DNA of 64,000 nucleotides. It comes from Kaistia algarum (lineage in GTDB: Bacteria > Pseudomonadota > Alphaproteobacteria > Rhizobiales > Kaistiaceae). The stretch covers positions 186,001 to 250,000 of the forward strand of contig NZ_JAPKNJ010000003.1 in NCBI RefSeq assembly GCF_026343945.1. Reading direction: 5' to 3'. The notes under the pieces are model-generated. The model was not told the DNA's origin. It was given only the letters and a program-made list of their open reading frames with translations, and did no database searches. Below are positions 7,044-16,472 of the stretch, piece after piece; within the stretch, counting starts at the first letter, position 1, and each line of letters starts with the position of its first letter. Made by a program: the position numbers and the translations under genes.

Positions 7044-10000
7044 TCAGAACCTCACATTCAGAGTTCCCTTGACCGCGTTGTCCTGGAGGCCGTCGCCGAA
7101 CTGTCCATTATAGGAGAGACCGGCGGACAGGGTTTCGTTGAAGCCGTAGTCGATACCGGCACCGATCACGGCGGTATCCTGCGCAATCGGCACGCCGCTG
7201 ACGGCGAAGGGCAGACTTCCGCTGGCAAAGGCGAGACTGGCGGTGGGGTTCACGTCGCCGAAGGCGTGCTGCCAGGCGAGGCTCACGCGCGGGGTCAGGA
7301 TTGCCGCATTGGCCAGCTTGATCGTGGTGGCGGCCCGCGCACCGAGCGTCACATAGAACAGGTCTTCGCCATCGGTCGAGCCGATGAGCGCCGAGGTCGA
7401 GCCAGTCTCGGTAATGTCGCCCGACGAAAGATTGACATAGGCCGGGCTGACGAAGGGCTCGAGCCACGTCTTGCCATAGGCTGACTCGCTGCCGTTCGGC
7501 GTCAGGTCGAAGCGCCAGTTCGCCTCGCCGAAGATCTGCGTCGTGCCGACATCGAAGCTCGAGCTATTGGCGCCGAGATAGCCGGGGAACGCGACGGTGC
7601 GTCCCATGGAAACGTCGTTCCAGCTGTAGGTCGCGGCACCGAGCAGGCCGAGACCACCGATCCGCGCGCCGCCATAGGCGCCCAGATCATAGGTGTCGAT
7701 ATCTCCGGAGGAAGCCCGGTCGTCGATCGAGAATGTCGAGCGGCCATAGCCGCCGACAACGCCGAGGCGCACGCCATCGGCGACGGCCCCATCGACGCCG
7801 GCGAAGAAGCCGCCGATGTCGCGCGAGACCGAGGCGGCGTTGCCGTCTCCGTCGACGTCGCCCCAGGCCCCATAGCCCTGGCCCCAGACGGTGAGGCCGG
7901 TCGCGGCCCCGAGCTTGGCCGCAGTCGGCCCATCGCCCGCCGCACTGGCACTACCGGCGAGGCCCTGCCACACGCGCGCGCCGACCGCTTGGCGCAGGAA
8001 GATCGAATCCTGCGCGATAATCGAAGCGGCGCTGGCATAGGCTTCGCCGGAGAGTGCATCGAATGCGCCGAGCGCCTGCATGGCGGTCAACTGCAGCACG
8101 GCGTCGTAGACCGGATTGCCGAAGCCAAGCGATTCGGCGGAACCAGCGACGCCCTGTTGGTTTGGCGTCTTCGCCAGCGAGGCGAAGGCCACGACGTTGC
8201 GCACCAGCTTCAGATAGACATTGTTGGCATCGTAAGTCAGCGTAGGGTCGAGAAAGGCGTAGTTCATCGTCGCGTCGGAGAAGGTTCCCGTTATGCCGCC
8301 CGCCGCGGTCAGGATCGAATAGGTGGTGAAGGGATCGACGTCCGATGCGGCGTTGATTTGCACCGTTCCGCCATTGAGCGTTGCGGTACCGGTTGCGGCG
8401 ATGAGATCATGCGCGCCTGAAGCCGCGATATCCACGACATAGGTTGAACCGGCGGCGAACGCGACATCGCCGTTGACGGTGAGCGTTCCCGGCGAGTAGC
8501 CGGGCGAGACCGTGCCGCCGGCATTCACGACGAGGCCGCCGACCGAGCCGGTGCCGCTGAGAACGCCGCCATTCACCGTGAAGACCGCCGCGGAGGCGGC
8601 GCCGCTCGCAAGTTGCAACGTGCCTTGATCGATGGTGGCTGAGCCAGTCAGGCTGCCGCCGCTCCCCGACAGGACCCAGAGGCCGGAGCCGGATTTCGTC
8701 AAATTGCTGAAGCCTTCATAGGTGCCGGTGTCACTGACATCGCCGAGGTTCAGCGTGCCGCTCGCCTCGCCGGTGATTTCAAGCATGTTGCCAGAGCTTT
8801 CGTTCGTCACATTGCCGACCAGGGTCGATGTGTCGGACATCACGAATCGGTTGCTGCCGGCTCCCATGGCGACCGCCACGCCGTCGGCCGAGCCGGCCGA
8901 AATCGTGCCGTAATTGGCGACCGTCGTATCACCGTCGCCGCTGGCCACCGCTGTGGCGCCGGTCGTTGCCAGAGTCCCGTAGTTGACGAGGCCGTTCGTC
9001 TCGCCGTCCATCCAGACTGCGAGATCTGTCGCGGAAACGCCGCCATAGTTGGTAATCGAGATGGCGCCTAGCGTCATGCTGGTCTCGGCCGACGTGTAGC
9101 CGGAGGCGAAGCCGCTATCGGCCGAGATGCCGGTGGCGGCAGTGACGAAGCCGTTGTTGACGATCGTGATGTCACCCTCGGGCGTCTCGGCGCGCAGGCC
9201 GGCGTCCCGGCCGGCGGTCACGAGGCCGGACGTGTCGTTGGTGATCTCGATGTCACCGGAAATGACGGCGGTGGCGCGAAGCGCATTGTAGCCTTGGGCG
9301 GCCTTGAGCGCAGCATGGCCTGCGTCGAGAGCGGGATCTCCGTCGGCGGTGACGAGGCCGTTATTGTAGACGGTAGAATCACCCGTCTCGGTAGATGCGA
9401 AGATGGCGTTGTCGTTCCCGGAGGTCACGACGCCGTAGTTGCTGATGCTGGCATCGCCATTCGCCGACCAGGCGATCAGTCCCTGCTGGAAGTACGCCTT
9501 GACGGTTCCCTGGTTCACAATCTCGGCAAGGCCGAAATAGTCGATCACGCGGATGCCGGCCGTCATGGCCAGGATGGTGCCGGACAGGGTGTTGGTCACC
9601 GAGACGGTCTGCATCGCGCCATCCGTCTCGCCGCGATAATTGCCGTCGGCATAGATGCCGCGGGCCGTCGAATTGACGAAGCCGGAGTTGACGATGGTGA
9701 CGCCGCCGAGATTGGTCGCGGCGTCGATGGCCGCGCTTCCGGGGTAGGACGTCGGTCCCTCCCAGTGGATCATCCCGGCATTGTTGATCGAGATGTTGCC
9801 GGCGTAGTCGTTACGGACCCAGATCGTACCGAAACCGCTGGCCGCCGAGGCGCGGACTGTGCTGTCGATCGTCACATCGGCATTGACGGTCACCGGGATG
9901 ACCTGGGCCGACGGATCGGTGCCGAACTGCATGATCAGGGCGCTGTAGTTCGAATTGCTCAGTACCGTGCTGCCGGTAAGCCAGACCGTCTGGTCATAGG

Positions 10001-10415
10001 TGCCGGCGGTCTGCGGCGAGGCATAGCCGACAGAAACCGTGCCGACGCCGTCGACCGTCAGCGACCCGGCGCCTGGCGTCATCGAGACGCCAACGCCGGA
10101 CGAATCGCATTGAACGAGCGTCGTCGTGCCAGTCACCGTGCAAGCCGCTTCGGCGGGACGTGCTGTGGCAGCCGACAGCATCAGCCCGCCTCCCAAGAGG
10201 CCGGGCAGGGCCGCGCTCGTCAGCAGAAGCCGCCGCAAGGGCCGGCTCCGACGCCGCCCTCTTTTGCCGTTTGCCTCTGTCTCGCCGCCGAAATGAGACC
10301 CCGCCTGACAACCCACTGACATAACGCCCCCGGAATGAATATCGAGTTGGCGTCGTATTGTTGGTCCAGACAAACGGGAGACGAGGCGAGCAGGCGCGGC
10401 TCCCCCGATTCCCAT
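7044..10415 (-). CDS. Large autotransporter (type Va) with C-terminal outer-membrane beta-barrel
   Basis: Up to 1123 aa. An extended N-terminal region (RGRRRSRPLRRLLLTSAALP, then ALPGLLGGGLMLSAATARPAEA) is the signal peptide. The passenger of about 750 residues is low-charge beta-helix sequence rich in NNGLVTA, NYGTIS and NYGVVTSG-like repeats. It is followed by an autotransporter-associated segment (SGSGLWVLSGSGSL-like, GTGSVGGLVVNAGGTVSPG) and a beta-barrel domain of about 280 residues ending in LNVRF, with the terminal Phe required for outer-membrane insertion. It should display the passenger at the cell surface; adhesion is the usual role, inferred only. The start is uncertain: 10415 has GGGGG with 7-nt spacing, while the ATG at 10322 (MSVGCQAGSH) would give a shorter leader. 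No protease motif is visible in the passenger. Confidence 0.85.
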   Translation of the reverse strand: MGIGGAAPARLVSRLSGPTIRRQLDIHSGGVMSVGCQAGSHFGGETEANGKRGRRRSRPLRRLLLTSAALPGLLGGGLMLSAATARPAEAACTVTGTTTLVQCDSSGVGVSMTPGAGSLTVDGVGTVSVGYASPQTAGTYDQTVWLTGSTVLSNSNYSALIMQFGTDPSAQVIPVTVNADVTIDSTVRASAASGFGTIWVRNDYAGNISINNAGMIHWEGPTSYPGSAAIDAATNLGGVTIVNSGFVNSTARGIYADGNYRGETDGAMQTVSVTNTLSGTILAMTAGIRVIDYFGLAEIVNQGTVKAYFQQGLIAWSANGDASISNYGVVTSGNDNAIFASTETGDSTVYNNGLVTADGDPALDAGHAALKAAQGYNALRATAVISGDIEITNDTSGLVTAGRDAGLRAETPEGDITIVNNGFVTAATGISADSGFASGYTSAETSMTLGAISITNYGGVSATDLAVWMDGETNGLVNYGTLATTGATAVASGDGDTTVANYGTISAGSADGVAVAMGAGSNRFVMSDTSTLVGNVTNESSGNMLEITGEASGTLNLGDVSDTGTYEGFSNLTKSGSGLWVLSGSGGSLTGSATIDQGTLQLASGAASAAVFTVNGGVLSGTGSVGGLVVNAGGTVSPGYSPGTLTVNGDVAFAAGSTYVVDIAASGAHDLIAATGTATLNGGTVQINAASDVDPFTTYSILTAAGGITGTFSDATMNYAFLDPTLTYDANNVYLKLVRNVVAFASLAKTPNQQGVAGSAESLGFGNPVYDAVLQLTAMQALGAFDALSGEAYASAASIIAQDSIFLRQAVGARVWQGLAGSASAAGDGPTAAKLGAATGLTVWGQGYGAWGDVDGDGNAASVSRDIGGFFAGVDGAVADGVRLGVVGGYGRSTFSIDDRASSGDIDTYDLGAYGGARIGGLGLLGAATYSWNDVSMGRTVAFPGYLGANSSSFDVGTTQIFGEANWRFDLTPNGSESAYGKTWLEPFVSPAYVNLSSGDITETGSTSALIGSTDGEDLFYVTLGARAATTIKLANAAILTPRVSLAWQHAFGDVNPTASLAFASGSLPFAVSGVPIAQDTAVIGAGIDYGFNETLSAGLSYNGQFGDGLQDNAVKGTLNVRF

Positions 10416-10547
10416 CGCATAGCCCCCAATGCGACTTCCTTCAAAACCTAGCGGCTCAACCGCCGGTCTATCTATCGAAGAAATGACGACAGGAGCGTTG
10501 CAGGACGACTCGTGTCAAAGTTGCAACAGAAGCGACGAGTTGGAGGC

Positions 10548-11780
10548 CTACCGGATCGCCTTCAGCAAGGCGGTGTCGGGAAAGCATGTCGCGTTGTGGC
10601 CGTTGGCCTGCTGCCACTCGCCGATCGCTATGCGCGTCTTGTAGCCGACGAGGCCATCGGGATTGCCGACATCGACGCCGCGTGCCTGAAGGCGCTTTTG
10701 CATGGCGCGCACGTCGGAGCGCTTGAAGCCGCCCACATCGCCCCAGGCTCCTGCAATTGCCGAGCCGCCACGGATGCGGTCGGCGAGGTGGCCGATGAAA
10801 AGGGCGTAGAGGTCCGAATTGTTGTAGGTTTTCAGGATGTAGAAGTTCTTCGAGACGATAAAGGCCGGGCCGTAGCGGCCGGCCGGCATCATCAGATGGC
10901 CGATGCGTTTGGCGTTTTTGCCCGCGAGTGGCTTGCCGTCGAGGGTGCGGATGCCCATCGCCTCCCAGGCGCCAAGTGGCTTGCCTTGGTCCGGGCCTTC
11001 GAGGCTGCAGGATACGCTGTCGGGCAGGCTTACCTCGACGCCCCAGGCCGCGCCCGCTTCCCAACCATTCTGCTTGAGATAGTTGGCGATCGAAGCGAGC
11101 ACGTCCGGTACCGATTCCCAGATATCGCGCCGGCCGTCGCCGTCGAAATCAACCGCCGTAGTCAGATATTTGGTCGGCAGGAACTGCGGCTGGCCAAGGG
11201 CACCGGCCCAGGAACTGCGCATCTCCGACAGCGGGATGTGGTCGCCCTCGAGGATCTGCAAGGCCGCGATCAGCTCGGGATAGAAATTCGCCTTGCGCGC
11301 GCCCATGAACGCTTCGGTCGCCAGCGTGCGGATCGCCGAATAGGGGATCTTCGCGGCGCCATAGCCGGATTCTCGACCCCAGATCGCGACCAGGATCGAG
11401 GCGGGAACGCCGTAGCGCTTCTCGATCGCCGACAGCGTCTTGGACCATTGTTGGTAGCGGGCGCGGCCCGCATTGGTCAGTCCTGCGAGCTTCGCCTCGT
11501 TGAAATAGCGCGCGGGACCGGAAAACTCCGCCTGGCGCTGCGGCTCCTCGCGGCCGGGCGGTGCGCCGGGCGGGGCGAGGTCGGGAAGCTTCCAGTCGAG
11601 GGTCAGTCCGGCAAAGGCGGCTGCGATCGTCGCGTCGGAGACGCCTGCGTTCCGCGCATCCGGCTTCACCTTCGCGGCGAGCCAGCGCTGGAAGCTCTGT
11701 TCGACGGCAGCGTTCTGCGCATGCGCGGCCACGGGCAGGAGGAGGGGGATCAGCAGCGCGAGAGAGGCGAGGAGGCGCAA
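10548..11780 (-). CDS. Lytic murein transglycosylase, MltB-like, with C-terminal peptidoglycan-binding domain
   Basis: A 410-aa secreted enzyme. Order of parts: signal peptide (LLASLALLIPLLLPVAAHAQ), SLT_2 catalytic domain with the acid glutamate in AIWGRESGYGAAK and the motif ALGQPQFLPTKYLT, and a C-terminal PG_binding_1 domain (GGFKRSDVRAMQKRLQARG, then GLVGYKTRIAIGEWQ). It cleaves peptidoglycan strands without hydrolysis. A short Pro-Gly-rich insert (APPGAPPGREEP) follows the N-terminal helices. It shares architecture with, and is longer than, the paralogue at 5338-6159; the two flank the autotransporter gene. Confidence 0.92.
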   Translation of the reverse strand: MRLLASLALLIPLLLPVAAHAQNAAVEQSFQRWLAAKVKPDARNAGVSDATIAAAFAGLTLDWKLPDLAPPGAPPGREEPQRQAEFSGPARYFNEAKLAGLTNAGRARYQQWSKTLSAIEKRYGVPASILVAIWGRESGYGAAKIPYSAIRTLATEAFMGARKANFYPELIAALQILEGDHIPLSEMRSSWAGALGQPQFLPTKYLTTAVDFDGDGRRDIWESVPDVLASIANYLKQNGWEAGAAWGVEVSLPDSVSCSLEGPDQGKPLGAWEAMGIRTLDGKPLAGKNAKRIGHLMMPAGRYGPAFIVSKNFYILKTYNNSDLYALFIGHLADRIRGGSAIAGAWGDVGGFKRSDVRAMQKRLQARGVDVGNPDGLVGYKTRIAIGEWQQANGHNATCFPDTALLKAIR

Positions 11781-11970
11781 GGCTTCATTCCATTCCGGCT
11801 ACGGGATCGATTCGCCGCCGAGCTTCGCCAATCGGACCGGATGGCGCAACCTCGCGCCGCGGGTGACGACAAATCCGGCAAGGCAGCGCATGATCCGATC
11901 CTTCTGCGGTTCGGTGCCTGCTTTCAAAGGTAGAGCAGGACGCGGGCGGTGCAATGCGGAAAGGGACGCG

Positions 11971-13476
11971 ATGTCGGAGCCGGCGAGGAACGCGAACGCG
12001 GAAGCGACGGGCCGATTCGTGCTGGTGGCGACGATCCTCGCTTCCGGCATGGCGTTCATGGATGGTTCGGTCATCACCGTGGCGCTGCCGGCCATCCGCT
12101 CCGGGCTCGGCGCCAGCTTCGCCGAGGCGCAATGGACCTCGAACGCCTATACTCTGACGCTCGCCGCCTTCACGCTGCTGGGCGGCGCGGCGGGCGATGC
12201 CTTTGGCCTTCGCCGGGTGTTCATGCTCGGTATCGGGCTGTTCGGTCTGGCCTCGGCAGCCTGTGGGATCGCCTGGTCGGCCGAGAGCCTCATCGTCGCC
12301 CGCGCCATCCAGGGCATGGGCGGCGCGCTGATGGTGCCTGGCTCGCTGGCCCTGATCTCGGCGCATTATCCGCCGGCGGTTCGCGGCCGGGCGATCGGCG
12401 CCTGGGCAGCCGCGTCGTCCATCGCGCCGGCTATAGGGCCGGTCATTGGCGGCGCGCTGGTCGATGCCGGCTCGTGGCGGGCGATTTTCCTCATCAATGT
12501 GCCGATCACTGTGATCGCGCTCTTCGTCTGCCGGGCGAAGGTGCCGGCGGATCAGCCGCATGCAGGGCGTCGAATGGACTGGACCGGCGGCGGTCTCGCG
12601 GTGCTTGGCCTCGGCCTCGTCGCCTATGGATTGACGCGGCTCGGCGAGCCGGAGGCTGGCGGCGGGCATGCGGACGCGATCGGCCTGACGGTTGCCGGTT
12701 TTGTCGTTCTGGCCGGCTTCCTCATCTGGCAACAGCGCTCGCGCGATCCCATGATGCCGCTGGCGCTCTTTGCCAACCGGACCTTCTCCGGCGTCAATGC
12801 GCTGACGCTGCTGCTCTATTTTGCACTCGCCGGGGCCCTGTTCTTCCTGCCGACAGCGCTGATCCAGGCGCATCACTATCCCGCGACGCTGGCCGGCTCG
12901 GTGTTCTTGCCCTTCGTCCTCGTCATGGGCCTCCTGTCGCGCTATGGCGGCGGACTCGCCGACCGGATCGGTACGCGTCCTTGCCTCACCATCGGCCCAA
13001 TCGTGACCGGCATCGCCTTCTGCCTGCTGGCGCCGGCCGTGGCGGCCGGCGGCTTCTGGACAGCCATCGTGCCGGTCATGCTGCTGATGGGGCTCGGCAT
13101 GGGCATCACGGTGGCGCCGCTATCGACGGCGGTGATGAATTCGGCGCCGGAGAGCCGGCGCGGCGCCGCGTCCGGCATCAATAATGCCGTCGCCCGCGTC
13201 GCCTCGCTGCTGGCGGTGGCTTCTCTCGGCATCGCCGTTGGGATCGGCTTTGCCATGGTGCTGGGCGGGGAGACGAGCGAGGCGACGCGCCTCGTGGCCG
13301 AGGCCGGCTTCGGCGGCACGCTGGCCTCCACCGACGGGGCGACGATCGCGCTGTGGTCGAGCGCGACCATCGCCGGTTTCTCCGCCGTGACGATCCTGTG
13401 CGGCGTCCTGGCGATCCTCTCCGGTGTCATCGGCTGGCTGTTCACCGCCAATGCGGAGCCGGCAGGGACGTCTTAA
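11971..13476 (+). CDS. MFS drug exporter, DHA2 (EmrB/QacA) 14-TMS family
   Basis: A 501-aa major-facilitator protein with about 14 hydrophobic segments, the size of the DHA2 subfamily. Motifs include ASGMAFMDGSVITVALPAI (motif D1-like first helix), the loop GDAFGLRRVFMLGI (motif A), and ARAIQGMGGALMVPGSLAL with GSWRAIFLINVPIT (motif C region), all typical of EmrB/QacA exporters. The expected role is proton-driven efflux of lipophilic compounds; the substrate is unknown. I start at the ATG at 11971 (MSEPARNANAE); the in-frame extension to 11863 is not hydrophobic and lacks a ribosome-binding site. Its last 4 nt overlap the convergent EF-G-like gene. No EmrA-type adaptor gene is adjacent. Confidence 0.9.
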   Translation: MSEPARNANAEATGRFVLVATILASGMAFMDGSVITVALPAIRSGLGASFAEAQWTSNAYTLTLAAFTLLGGAAGDAFGLRRVFMLGIGLFGLASAACGIAWSAESLIVARAIQGMGGALMVPGSLALISAHYPPAVRGRAIGAWAAASSIAPAIGPVIGGALVDAGSWRAIFLINVPITVIALFVCRAKVPADQPHAGRRMDWTGGGLAVLGLGLVAYGLTRLGEPEAGGGHADAIGLTVAGFVVLAGFLIWQQRSRDPMMPLALFANRTFSGVNALTLLLYFALAGALFFLPTALIQAHHYPATLAGSVFLPFVLVMGLLSRYGGGLADRIGTRPCLTIGPIVTGIAFCLLAPAVAAGGFWTAIVPVMLLMGLGMGITVAPLSTAVMNSAPESRRGAASGINNAVARVASLLAVASLGIAVGIGFAMVLGGETSEATRLVAEAGFGGTLASTDGATIALWSSATIAGFSAVTILCGVLAILSGVIGWLFTANAEPAGTS

Positions 13477-15539
13477 GCCGCGCGCACACTTCCCTTCTTC
13501 TCCGCGATTTGGCCGGCAAGGCGGCCGGTGAGCTCCGCGAGGTGGTCGAAGCGGCTGACATAGGAGCCAACGCCCGCCGTCGCCGAACGAAGTTCGACGA
13601 TGAGGCCGCGCATTTCGCCTTCGGGAATCTCGGCCTCGACGATGTCCCAGCCGGGCCACCCCGGCTTTGCGTCGAAGCCGAGCAACTGGCCGCGCCGCTG
13701 CGTCACCATCATGTTGACGCGCGGGCTCGCCTCGGAGGGAGCCGTGATCGAGACATGGAGGACCGGCTCCAGCAGCACCGACCGGCAAGTCTCCAACCCT
13801 TCGCGCATGCCGATTTGTGCCGCTATGCGGAAGGCCTGATCGGAGGAATCGACGCTGTGATAGGAGCCGTCGACGAGCTTCACCGCGACATCGACGACGG
13901 GGAAGCCGAGAGGCCCACGCTTGAGGACATCGGTGACGCCGCTCTCGATCGCGGGGATATAATTGCGCGGCACGACACCGCCTGCGATGGCATCCTCGAA
14001 GCGGAAGCCGGTTCCGCGCGGCTCAGGACGGATTTCGAGCACGCAGTCGCCGAACTGGCCGTGACCGCCGGACTGCTTTTTGTGCCGGCCGCGCACCTTG
14101 GCCTCACCGCTGATCGTTTCGCGATAGGGAATGCTGGGCGGCCGCGTCTCGATGGCGAGCCCGTACCGCCCGGCAAGACGCTCGATCGAGACGCGCAGAT
14201 GCATCTCGCCCTGGCCCTCGAGGCGGATCTCGCCCGCCTCTTCGTCCTGGCGCACCAGCAGGCCAGTGTTCTCATCGGCAAGACGCGCAAGCGCGGCCGA
14301 GAGCCTCGCCTCGTCCTTGCGATCGACCGGGCTGATGGCGAGGGCGATCACCGCCTGGAGCGGGGTTGCGGGCGCGAGTTGCACCGGCGCCGTCTTGCCG
14401 GCGGCCAGGGTCATGCCGGTATGGGCGCCGTCGAGCTTGCCGAGGCCGACTACATCGCCCGCACTCGCCGCCTCGCGCTTCGTCATGGACTGACCGAGCA
14501 GGCGCAGAACGCCGGAGATGCGGCCGACCGAGCCATCCGGACCCTGCAGTTCCGTGCCGTCGGCAATCGTGCCGCGCAGCACGCGGCCGACGGAGAGTTT
14601 GCCGGCATGGCCGGTATGGATGGTCTTCACCACCTGGAAGGTCGGCTCGCCCTCCGGTGCGAGGCCGAGGCGGACCGCGGTATCGGCGATATCGGGCGCT
14701 TCATGGCGGATCGCCTTCATCAGCCGGCCGACGCCATGGCCATAAAGCGCCGAACCGATCAGAACGGGGCAGAGAAGGCCGGCGCGCGTATCGGCGACAA
14801 GATCGGCGAAGACATGTTCGCGGCTCGGCTGGATGTCCTCCAGCAATTCCTCCATCAGCGTGTCGTCATAGTCGGCGAGCTTTTCCAGCATCGCATAGCG
14901 CGCCTTTTCCTCCTCCACGCGGTCGGGTCCGCTGAGCTCGACGAGTTCGCTCGGCGCATGCTCGCGGTAGAGGAAGGCGCGTTCCAGGGCGAGGTCGACG
15001 AAGCCGGTGATCGTGCCCTGCTTGCGCATCGGGATGTGACGCAGCAGCAGCGGCGCGCGGCTGGCCGGCTGCAGCAGGGCCAGCGCCTCCTGCATGTCGA
15101 GTTCGCTACGGTCGATCTTGTTCAGGAACAGGAAGCGCGGAATGCCGCGATCCTCGAGTTGGCGCAGGATCAATTGCAGGGCAGGGACCTTCTTCTCGTC
15201 CGCCTCGGCAACGACGATGGCGCAATCGGCGACGGCCAGTGCGGCGTCGGCCTCGCTGGCGAACTCGATCGATCCGGGACAATCGAGGATCGTCACGGTC
15301 TCGGCCATGAATCCGGTCTCGGCGACATTCATCTCGACGCTCATCTTGTGGGCGCGCGCCTCGGACGAGGCATCGCCCACGGAAGTTCCGTCGCCGACCG
15401 CGCCCTGGCGGGCGATCGCGCCGGTGCGGGCGAGCATCGCTTCCAACAAGGTGGTCTTGCCGCTGCCGATCGGTCCGACGAGGACCACAGCCTTAGGACC
15501 GGCTCTTCTGCCGGGGCCGCCTCCATCCCTGTTCGTCAT
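13473..15539 (-). CDS. EF-G-like translational GTPase (FusA paralogue)
   Basis: A 688-aa protein with the domain plan of elongation factor G: GTPase domain (P-loop GPIGSGKTTLLEAML, G3 DCPG, G4 NKID), domain II, and domains III-V with GQGEMHLRVSIERL and GGHGQFGDCVLEI motifs. It is not the main EF-G: it lies outside an str operon, and the switch I region reads HKMSVEMNVAE where EF-G has the invariant Thr of RGITI, and G3 has Cys for Thr. This class of divergent EF-G paralogues is widespread in alphaproteobacteria; its role in translocation, recycling or stress is not established. It is monocistronic and convergent with the MFS gene. Confidence 0.88.
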   Translation of the reverse strand: MTNRDGGGPGRRAGPKAVVLVGPIGSGKTTLLEAMLARTGAIARQGAVGDGTSVGDASSEARAHKMSVEMNVAETGFMAETVTILDCPGSIEFASEADAALAVADCAIVVAEADEKKVPALQLILRQLEDRGIPRFLFLNKIDRSELDMQEALALLQPASRAPLLLRHIPMRKQGTITGFVDLALERAFLYREHAPSELVELSGPDRVEEEKARYAMLEKLADYDDTLMEELLEDIQPSREHVFADLVADTRAGLLCPVLIGSALYGHGVGRLMKAIRHEAPDIADTAVRLGLAPEGEPTFQVVKTIHTGHAGKLSVGRVLRGTIADGTELQGPDGSVGRISGVLRLLGQSMTKREAASAGDVVGLGKLDGAHTGMTLAAGKTAPVQLAPATPLQAVIALAISPVDRKDEARLSAALARLADENTGLLVRQDEEAGEIRLEGQGEMHLRVSIERLAGRYGLAIETRPPSIPYRETISGEAKVRGRHKKQSGGHGQFGDCVLEIRPEPRGTGFRFEDAIAGGVVPRNYIPAIESGVTDVLKRGPLGFPVVDVAVKLVDGSYHSVDSSDQAFRIAAQIGMREGLETCRSVLLEPVLHVSITAPSEASPRVNMMVTQRRGQLLGFDAKPGWPGWDIVEAEIPEGEMRGLIVELRSATAGVGSYVSRFDHLAELTGRLAGQIAEKKGSVRAA

Positions 15540-15690
15540 CGCTTCCTCCGTTCATGAAATGTTCTTGTCTCATTCTCATGGTGGGGCGCGAGAACCGGAC
15601 CCGGAAGCCCGGACCGCGAGGACATCGTCTCAGGGAAGGGCAGGCGTGGCAAGGCGCATTCGGGTATGCCGCCTCATCACGGCTGGTGGC

Positions 15691-15725
15691 ACAAAATGAA
15701 AAAGGCCCGCGAGAGGCGGGCCTTT
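15691..15725 (-). terminator. Rho-independent terminator of the DUF992 gene
   Basis: A perfect 10-bp stem (15716-15725 with 15701-15710) and a 5-nt loop, followed on the minus strand by TTTTTCATTTT. It begins 22 nt after the DUF992 stop codon, so it should end that transcript. Confidence 0.85.
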
Positions 15726-15746
15726 CGATGCCGATCGGGCTGGAAT

Positions 15747-16256
15747 TCAGCGAACGACAGGGTTCAGCGTCAGCGCGGCGCCGCCGGCGGCGACATTGAG
15801 GCCGAGCTGGCCCGTAACGCTGACCATCTGCAGGGCGATCGAGCCGCCCGTGCCACCGACGAGGACATTGGCACCGAGGCCGGCAACGACGGTCGCTTCA
15901 GCGGTTGCGCCGAGATAGAGGCCCGAGAGCGCGCCGGAATGATAGCCGGCAACCGGGGCAAACACCGCCCAGATCAGCGTGCCGCGCTTGGTGACGCCGA
16001 TATCGACGCCGAGCTTCTTGATATTGCCGGTGTAATGCTCGACGCGGCCGCGGGTCGACTTGAAGGTGCAGTTGATTTCCTTCGCCGAGCCGATGACATA
16101 GCCAAGGCCGCCGTCAATGTCGCAGGTCAACATGCCGACCTTCACGCCGCCGCGCAGATCGTCCTCGTACTTGACGTCGGCGTCAGCTGCATGGGCGGAG
16201 CCGGCGAAAGCGGTCGCGAAGGCGAGGGCTGCAACCTTGAGCGAGACGTTCTTCAT
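15747..16256 (-). CDS. DUF992 domain-containing secreted protein
   Basis: A 169-aa periplasmic protein. A signal peptide (LKVAALAFATAFAGSAHA) precedes a DUF992 domain with the family landmarks VKVGMLTCDIDGGLGYVIGS, INCTFKS, and the glycine-rich C-terminal strands GLYLGATAEATVVAGLGANVLVGG. Two conserved Cys (LTCDI, INCTF) could form a disulfide. DUF992 is characteristic of Rhizobiales; its function is unknown. I start at the ATG at 16256, which follows AAGGAA at good spacing; nine upstream codons are dismissed. It has its own terminator at 15701-15725. Confidence 0.9.
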   Translation of the reverse strand: MKNVSLKVAALAFATAFAGSAHAADADVKYEDDLRGGVKVGMLTCDIDGGLGYVIGSAKEINCTFKSTRGRVEHYTGNIKKLGVDIGVTKRGTLIWAVFAPVAGYHSGALSGLYLGATAEATVVAGLGANVLVGGTGGSIALQMVSVTGQLGLNVAAGGAALTLNPVVR

Positions 16257-16472
16257 CGTTTGAAATTCCTTTTGCGTCGTCAACCTGAGCTATTCGCGCC
16301 GCTTGGCGGCACACTCCGGCGCGTGGTAACGGATCTCGCGCGCATTCGTTCAGCGCGAAACTCGTCGCCGGTTTGGCAGAACGCCGGAGACGGCGCAAGT
16401 GAACTCAATCACTTGTGGTGAACGGAACCCAAGCGCGGCCGGCGTGCCGCCCCTTTGCCTCCGGGAAGAGCC

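Noticed and set aside
9294..10319. A 341-codon plus-strand frame inside the autotransporter gene
   Set aside because: Gly/Arg/Asp-rich shadow of the repeat-containing passenger; no start signal or homology.
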